Origin: an uncultured Clostridia bacterium
Lineage (GTDB): Bacteria > Bacillota > Clostridia > Christensenellales > Borkfalkiaceae
Assembly (NCBI GenBank): GCA_944363645.1
Contig: CALVUR010000006.1
Span: forward strand, 33,442-97,441
Reading direction: 5' to 3'
Length of the DNA: 64,000 bases
The translations under genes and the position numbers were made by a program. The notes under the pieces are model-generated. The model worked only from the letters and a program-made list of their open reading frames with translations, had not been told where the DNA came from and did no database searches. How positions within the stretch are numbered: the stretch's first letter is position 1; each line of letters starts with the position of its first letter. Of this stretch, positions 60,367 through 64,000 are shown piece after piece.

Positions 60367-62529
60367 ATGTCTTTACAATCACGCATTGCGAAAAAATTTA
60401 AAGAAGGCTCTTTTAAAGATATGACCTTTACCCAAATTTGCAAAGAAGTAGGCGCCGTTACCGAAAGCGACTACAAACTTTTGCGTAGCGTTTTGCGTAA
60501 TTTACGGCAGGAAAATATCATTTATGTGGATAGGGGAATTTACAAACTTTCTTTGAAAGAAAAAATTAAAGACCCCACTGTGCGCCAAAAAACCAACATT
60601 GTTGAAGGCGTTGTCCGTGCTAATGAGTGTGGCTTTGGATTTTTGGTTACCGATAATGGCGATTATTACATCTCGCAAGAAAACATGGGCTACGCTTTAC
60701 ACGGCGACCGTTGTGAATGCGCTGTGCTTTCTGGCAAAAACGGCAAAAACGATGCTTGCATGGTGCTAAATATTAAAGAACACACAATAACTCGTCTTGC
60801 CGGCACTTTCTTTAACGAAGGCGCATTTTCCTACCTTCGCCCGGACGATACCCATTATTTAAGCGATATTTTAATTACCGATACCAACGGTTACGATGTT
60901 AATGTCGGCGATAAGGTTTTTGTCGAAATCACAAACTTTCCAAAAAAGGCTTGTCCGCAAGGCAAAATTCAAGCCGTTTTAGGTCGGCAGTTTGAACTTT
61001 CCGCCGAAGAAAATGCATTACTTTTAACTTATGGTTTTTATGACGGCTTTAATGAAAGTGTTAAGCGTGAAGCAACGGCGACAGAGCAAAAAGTTGCCGA
61101 TAATCGACTTATAGGCAGACTTAACCTTACCGACAAACTAATTTTTACTATCGACGGCGACACCGCAAAAGACTTTGACGACGCCGTTTCGCTTGAAATT
61201 ACAGAAGACGGCAATTATAAACTTGGCGTCCATATTGCTGACGTTTCAGAATATGTTACTTTAGGCAGTGAACTCGATAAAGAAGCATATAAGCGTGGCA
61301 CAAGCGCATATTTTCCCGATAGGGTTATCCCCATGCTTCCTTTTGAACTTTCAAACGGCATTTGTTCCCTTTCTGAAAACAATCTTCGCTTAACCGTTTC
61401 GGTGTTTGCAACCATCGATAAATCGGGTAATATTTTAGACAGAGAATTCCACGAAAGTTACATTAAATCGACCTATAGGCTCACTTATGACAAAGTTCAG
61501 CGCATTTTAGACGGCGATAAAACGCTTATCGATAAGTATCAAGACGTGGTCGAAACGCTCAATAATATGCTTGCGCTTAAAAACATTTTGGAAGATAAGC
61601 GTAGCCAAGATGGATATATCGATTTATCTATAAAAGAAGGCGATGTTTATTATGACGGTAAGCAAATTTCGGTAAGTTTACACAAGTCGACCGATGCCAC
61701 AAAAATTATCGAGCAGTTTATGATTACCGCAAACGAACTTGTCGCCGAATACTTGTTTTATCTGTCCCTTCCGTGCGTTTATCGTGTACATGGTGCGCCC
61801 GATAGGGAAAAAACGCTTGCGTTTAAAAACTTTTTGCGTGTTTTGGGTATCAATGTTTTGTGGCGCAAAGACCAACTTTTCCCCAGCGACTATCAAAAAC
61901 TTTTGGAAAGTTTATCGGGTAGCGATTTATATGCCGTTGTAAATAGGGCAATGCTTCGCTCAATGAAAAAGGCTGTTTACAGCACTGAAAATATAGGGCA
62001 TTTTGGTTTGGCGTCAAAGTGTTATTGTCATTTTACTTCGCCCATCCGTCGCTATCCAGACCTACTTGTCCACAGGGTTTTAAAAGCCTCTTTAAATGGT
62101 GATATTGGTGCGATAACCGACCTATACGCCGACTTTTTGTACGGCGCAGCCCAAAATTGCACCCAAAAAGAGCGCATGGCTGACGAAGCAGAACGTGCCG
62201 TAAACGACTTATATAAGGTCAAGTATTTAGAAGATTATATCGATTGTATGTTTACGGGCATTATAAGCGGTGTTACACCAAAAGGGCTTTTTGTCGAACT
62301 TGAAAACACTTGTGAAGGTTTTATTCCTATCGAACTTTTGCCCGGCAGATACGATTATGACGAAAGCGGTTTAAAACTTACAAGCAAAAAGCGTACTTAC
62401 AAACTTGGTGACAAAATGGATATTGTGGTCGTTGGCGTAGATATTGGCGAAAGAAAAGCACAATTTATACCGGCTTTTTACGTAACCACTTGCAAAAATA
62501 ATAAAAATATGGTAAAATTTAAAAGATGA
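60367..62529 (+). CDS. rnr: Ribonuclease R
   Basis: 3'-5' exoribonuclease of 720 residues that degrades structured RNA, including tmRNA-tagged messages. N-terminal helix-turn-helix-like and cold-shock domains, then the RNB catalytic domain with TIDGDTAKDFDDAV (metal-binding Asp residues), YFPDRVIPMLP, and a C-terminal S1 domain (about 625-705). The Lys-rich tail of E. coli RNase R is absent. It overlaps smpB (ATGA), giving coupled expression of the rescue machinery. A weak resemblance to the dispersed element exists near 61097 but is not counted. Confidence 0.95.
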   Translation: MSLQSRIAKKFKEGSFKDMTFTQICKEVGAVTESDYKLLRSVLRNLRQENIIYVDRGIYKLSLKEKIKDPTVRQKTNIVEGVVRANECGFGFLVTDNGDYYISQENMGYALHGDRCECAVLSGKNGKNDACMVLNIKEHTITRLAGTFFNEGAFSYLRPDDTHYLSDILITDTNGYDVNVGDKVFVEITNFPKKACPQGKIQAVLGRQFELSAEENALLLTYGFYDGFNESVKREATATEQKVADNRLIGRLNLTDKLIFTIDGDTAKDFDDAVSLEITEDGNYKLGVHIADVSEYVTLGSELDKEAYKRGTSAYFPDRVIPMLPFELSNGICSLSENNLRLTVSVFATIDKSGNILDREFHESYIKSTYRLTYDKVQRILDGDKTLIDKYQDVVETLNNMLALKNILEDKRSQDGYIDLSIKEGDVYYDGKQISVSLHKSTDATKIIEQFMITANELVAEYLFYLSLPCVYRVHGAPDREKTLAFKNFLRVLGINVLWRKDQLFPSDYQKLLESLSGSDLYAVVNRAMLRSMKKAVYSTENIGHFGLASKCYCHFTSPIRRYPDLLVHRVLKASLNGDIGAITDLYADFLYGAAQNCTQKERMADEAERAVNDLYKVKYLEDYIDCMFTGIISGVTPKGLFVELENTCEGFIPIELLPGRYDYDESGLKLTSKKRTYKLGDKMDIVVVGVDIGERKAQFIPAFYVTTCKNNKNMVKFKR

Positions 62530-62975
62530 AAGTTATAACGGAAAATAGACAAGCCCGTTTCGAGTATTTTATTGAAGATGTTTACGAAGCCGGCATTTCC
62601 TTAGACGGTGGCGAAGTCAAATCGATTAGGGAAGGCAACGTTTCTTTAAAAGAAAGTTACTGTTCGTTTTATAAGGGCAACATTTTTGTTAAAAATATGC
62701 ACATTGCCGTTTACAAAATGGCTGGTGCGTATAATATAAAGGAAGCAAAGCGTGACAGGCGTTTACTCCTTCATAAGCGTGAAATTCGTAAACTTGCTAA
62801 CAAGGTTAGCGAAAAGGGTTACACGGTTGTTCCGCTTAAAATTTATCTAAAAGGCTCGCTTATAAAAGTTGAACTTGGGCTTTGTCGTGGTAAACACACT
62901 TACGACAAAAAAGAAAGCCTTAAATCACGTGATATAAATCGTGATTTAAAGCGTCAAATAAAAAACTATAACTAA
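62526..62975 (+). CDS. smpB: SsrA-binding protein SmpB
   Basis: tmRNA partner of 149 residues, normal length. Typical blocks: ENRQARFEYFIEDVYEAGISLDGGEVKSIREGNVSLKESY, then IAVYKMA and the Lys-rich C-terminal tail (KKESLKSRDINRDLKRQIKNYN) that occupies the mRNA channel. Its gene overlaps rnr by four bases and lies ~470 bases before ssrA, so all three parts of the trans-translation system are together. Confidence 0.97.
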   Translation: MKVITENRQARFEYFIEDVYEAGISLDGGEVKSIREGNVSLKESYCSFYKGNIFVKNMHIAVYKMAGAYNIKEAKRDRRLLLHKREIRKLANKVSEKGYTVVPLKIYLKGSLIKVELGLCRGKHTYDKKESLKSRDINRDLKRQIKNYN

Positions 62976-63000
62976 AGATTTTTTAAAGGACGGTTTTATT

Positions 63001-63327
63001 ATGGCAATTAAAAAAGATGTTCCACAAAAGGAAAAAGCACCTGCTAAAAAAGAAGAAGTTAAAAAGGTAGAAACTAAAAAGGCTGAACCTAAAAAAGCCG
63101 AAGTTAAAAAACCTGAAGCAAAAAAAGCACCCGCTAAAAAATACCACATCGCTCAAAGAAAAGAAGACGATAAATGGCAAGTAAAGGCTGAAGGCGCAGA
63201 AAAGGCTTTAAAGTTATTTAACACTCAACAAGAAGCAATCGACTACGCTAAAAAGGTTGCCGACAATCAAGAAGGCTATATCATTATCCACAAAAAGGAC
63301 GGCAGTTTTAGAAAGTTAACTTACTAA
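63001..63327 (+). CDS. DUF2188-domain protein with Lys/Ala/Glu-rich N-terminus
   Basis: 108 residues. The N-terminal 47 are KKxE/AxxK repeats (KVETKKAEPKKAEVKKPEAKK), histone-H1-like and disordered. The C-terminal part YHIAQRKEDDKWQVKAEGAEKALKLFNTQQEAIDYAKKVADNQEGYIIIHKKDGSFRK fits DUF2188. The basic tail suggests nucleic-acid binding (inference). It lies 25 bases after smpB, with AAAGGACGG before the ATG, and may be in the same transcript. Confidence 0.85.
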   Translation: MAIKKDVPQKEKAPAKKEEVKKVETKKAEPKKAEVKKPEAKKAPAKKYHIAQRKEDDKWQVKAEGAEKALKLFNTQQEAIDYAKKVADNQEGYIIIHKKDGSFRKLTY

Positions 63328-63375
63328 TTTTTGCTTAATTTTTTGTGGCAATTACCATATTAAAATTTTACAAAA

Positions 63376-63409
63376 AATGCTGTTAACGGGCTTATAGCCC
63401 TACTTTTAT
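63376..63409 (-). repeat. Dispersed element, copy 20 (intergenic)
   Basis: Minus-strand AAAAGTAGGGCTATAAGCCC then GTTAACAGC. It lies 38 bases before the tmRNA gene. Confidence 0.85.
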
Positions 63410-63446
63410 CATGTTTTTAGCACGCAAAAATGCCAAAAACTTTTAT

Positions 63447-63803
63447 GGGGCTGCACCGGATTCGACTGTAGGAAAAAGGGATAGCATAAGCATATCGAAG
63501 GCTCGGCTTCGTTAAAACGGAAAAACTTTAAAATTAAATGCTGATAATAATCAATTAGCAATGGCTGCTTAATAAAAGCAACCTGTCTTGTTTTCGCTTG
63601 CCACGGGCTTAAATAAAGGCATCATTTTACATGGCGTACTGCTAAGCCATTTTAGTTGCGGTGGTTTAGTGGATTTTTAGCAAAATACGTTTAATAGGGG
63701 GTGTTCTACCGCCCTTTTAAAAAGAGATTAAGTAGGACTAAGTATGTAGAAAGTTATTCGGTTTTTTTGCAACACGAGGGTTCGACTCCCTCCAGTTCCA
63801 CCA
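63447..63803 (+). ncRNA. ssrA: tmRNA (ssrA)
   Basis: 357-nt one-piece tmRNA. The tRNA-like ends pair: GGGGCTG at the 5' end with CAGTTCC at 63793-63799, then A and encoded CCA. The T-arm contains GGTTCGACTCC. The tag-coding frame is 63519-63572 (resume codon GGA), encoding GKTLKLNADNNQLAMAA and stop TAA. With the tRNA-borne Ala the tag begins AGKT as in Bacillus and ends in AMAA, a good Clp degron. Pseudoknot pairs are visible around the tag. smpB and rnr lie upstream. Confidence 0.95.
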
Positions 63804-63844
63804 AACGCGACGTATACGCACACCCTGCGTTTATGTCAGAATTA

Positions 63845-63869
63845 GAAACCGCTTTGTCGGTTTCTTTTT
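63845..63869 (+). terminator. Terminator of ssrA
   Basis: GAAACCG/CGGTTTC stem, loop CTTTGT, T5. Confidence 0.88.
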
Positions 63870-63900
63870 CATTTAACTGCGTGGCGTTCGCAATCTGCGA

Positions 63901-64000
63901 TTACTCGGCTGCGGGCATTTTTCGGGCGTTCTCGCCGTCGTCGCCGTGTCCGTCGGGATAATCGGGGAAAATCAGATTTAAGAGCAATTCGCCCTGTTGC
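63901..64000 (-). CDS. C-terminal end of an unknown gene in GC-rich DNA (partial)
   Basis: The last 32 codons of a minus-strand reading frame (tail PDYPDGHGDDGENARKMPAAE, stop TAA at 63903-63901), with its 5' part beyond the window. The codons use G/C in third position (GGC, GAC, CCC, GAG), unlike every other gene here. No family recognised. It may belong to an element integrated at ssrA. Confidence 0.45.
   Translation of the reverse strand, partial: QQGELLLNLIFPDYPDGHGDDGENARKMPAAE

Noticed and set aside
61097..61125. Element-like sequence in rnr
   Set aside because: Several core changes, and the encoded DNRLIGRL resembles ordinary RNase R sequence, so chance is likely.
62946..63180. Minus-strand Phe/Ala-rich frames opposite the DUF2188 gene
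   Set aside because: They only mirror the Lys-rich repeat of the plus-strand gene, which has a good ribosome-binding site.
1815..63409. Dispersed element as a CRISPR array
   Set aside because: Copies are scattered kilobases apart with no regular spacers and no cas genes.

Overview
The window is low-GC DNA from an anaerobic, spore-forming Firmicute of the Clostridia type. The main evidence is an oxygen-sensitive class III ribonucleotide reductase with its radical-SAM activase, rubrerythrin, a complete gerA-type spore germination operon, AddAB, and the Firmicute order secG-rnr-smpB-ssrA. Promoters are sigma-A like (TTGACA/TATAAT, mostly 17-base spacers). I cannot name the genus from sequence alone. 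The standard genetic code fits every gene.

Layout. 1-4227 (minus): a two-component system whose kinase runs off the left edge, an FmdB zinc ribbon and a RadD-like helicase. 4747-9105: a deoxynucleotide synthesis unit (activase, NrdD fused to a glutaredoxin-like tail, thioredoxin reductase) behind a structured leader. 9595-10821: a CPA2 cation/proton antiporter. 11112-15664: an acidic repeat protein, then rpmG-secE-nusG-rplK-rplA-rplJ-rplL with an L10 leader; rpoB does not follow. 15910-28510: nitroreductase, DNA methyltransferase-type repair protein, two lipoproteins, MgtE, AddB-AddA, a membrane protein and HU. 28755-32475: a degenerate dehydrogenase-like protein and a small envelope cluster (M23 peptidase, M1 peptidase-like lipoprotein). 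32809-34514: an Fe-S scaffold-like protein with a GGGtGRT-family protein. 34693-40561 (minus): rubrerythrin, a methyltransferase, zinc-ribbon membrane paralogues, phosphoesterase, phosphatase and a DUF2726 protein. 40948-48242: a large surface protein, an FTR-like redox protein, MinD-MinE, a Na/Pi symporter-like protein, GtrA and a glycosyltransferase. 48372-59655: glycolytic pgk, tpiA and gpmI, separated by gerAA-gerAB-gerAC, a HAD enzyme, dUTPase and a DUF2804 protein. 59802-63803: secG, rnr, smpB, a DUF2188 protein and the tmRNA gene. The last ~130 bases are markedly more GC-rich and hold the end of a foreign-looking minus-strand gene, so an element may be integrated at the 3' end of ssrA.

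The most unusual signal is a dispersed ~35-bp element with core CTATAAGCCCGTTATCG. About 20 good copies lie on both strands, nine between genes and eleven inside coding regions, always with the frame kept open. In proteins it reads YKPVI or DNGLIA/G. One class folds as a nested hairpin, but what is conserved in all copies is the asymmetric core, which suggests a recognised sequence or a domesticated insertion family. A second, weaker repeat family (GTGTGCGTTTTA-like) lies only between genes. A ~105-residue domain occurs three times in two proteins (at 11112 and 40948) next to Pro-Val-Glu-Glu repeats and looks undescribed to me.

Functional links: NrdD, its redoxin tail and TrxB form a self-contained electron path for dNTP synthesis. 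RNase R, SmpB and tmRNA form the trans-translation rescue module. MinD/MinE, M23 peptidase and the germination receptor belong to division and sporulation. Several genes (addB, the DUF2726 gene, perhaps gerAA) have promoter motifs so close to the start codon that their mRNAs should be leaderless.
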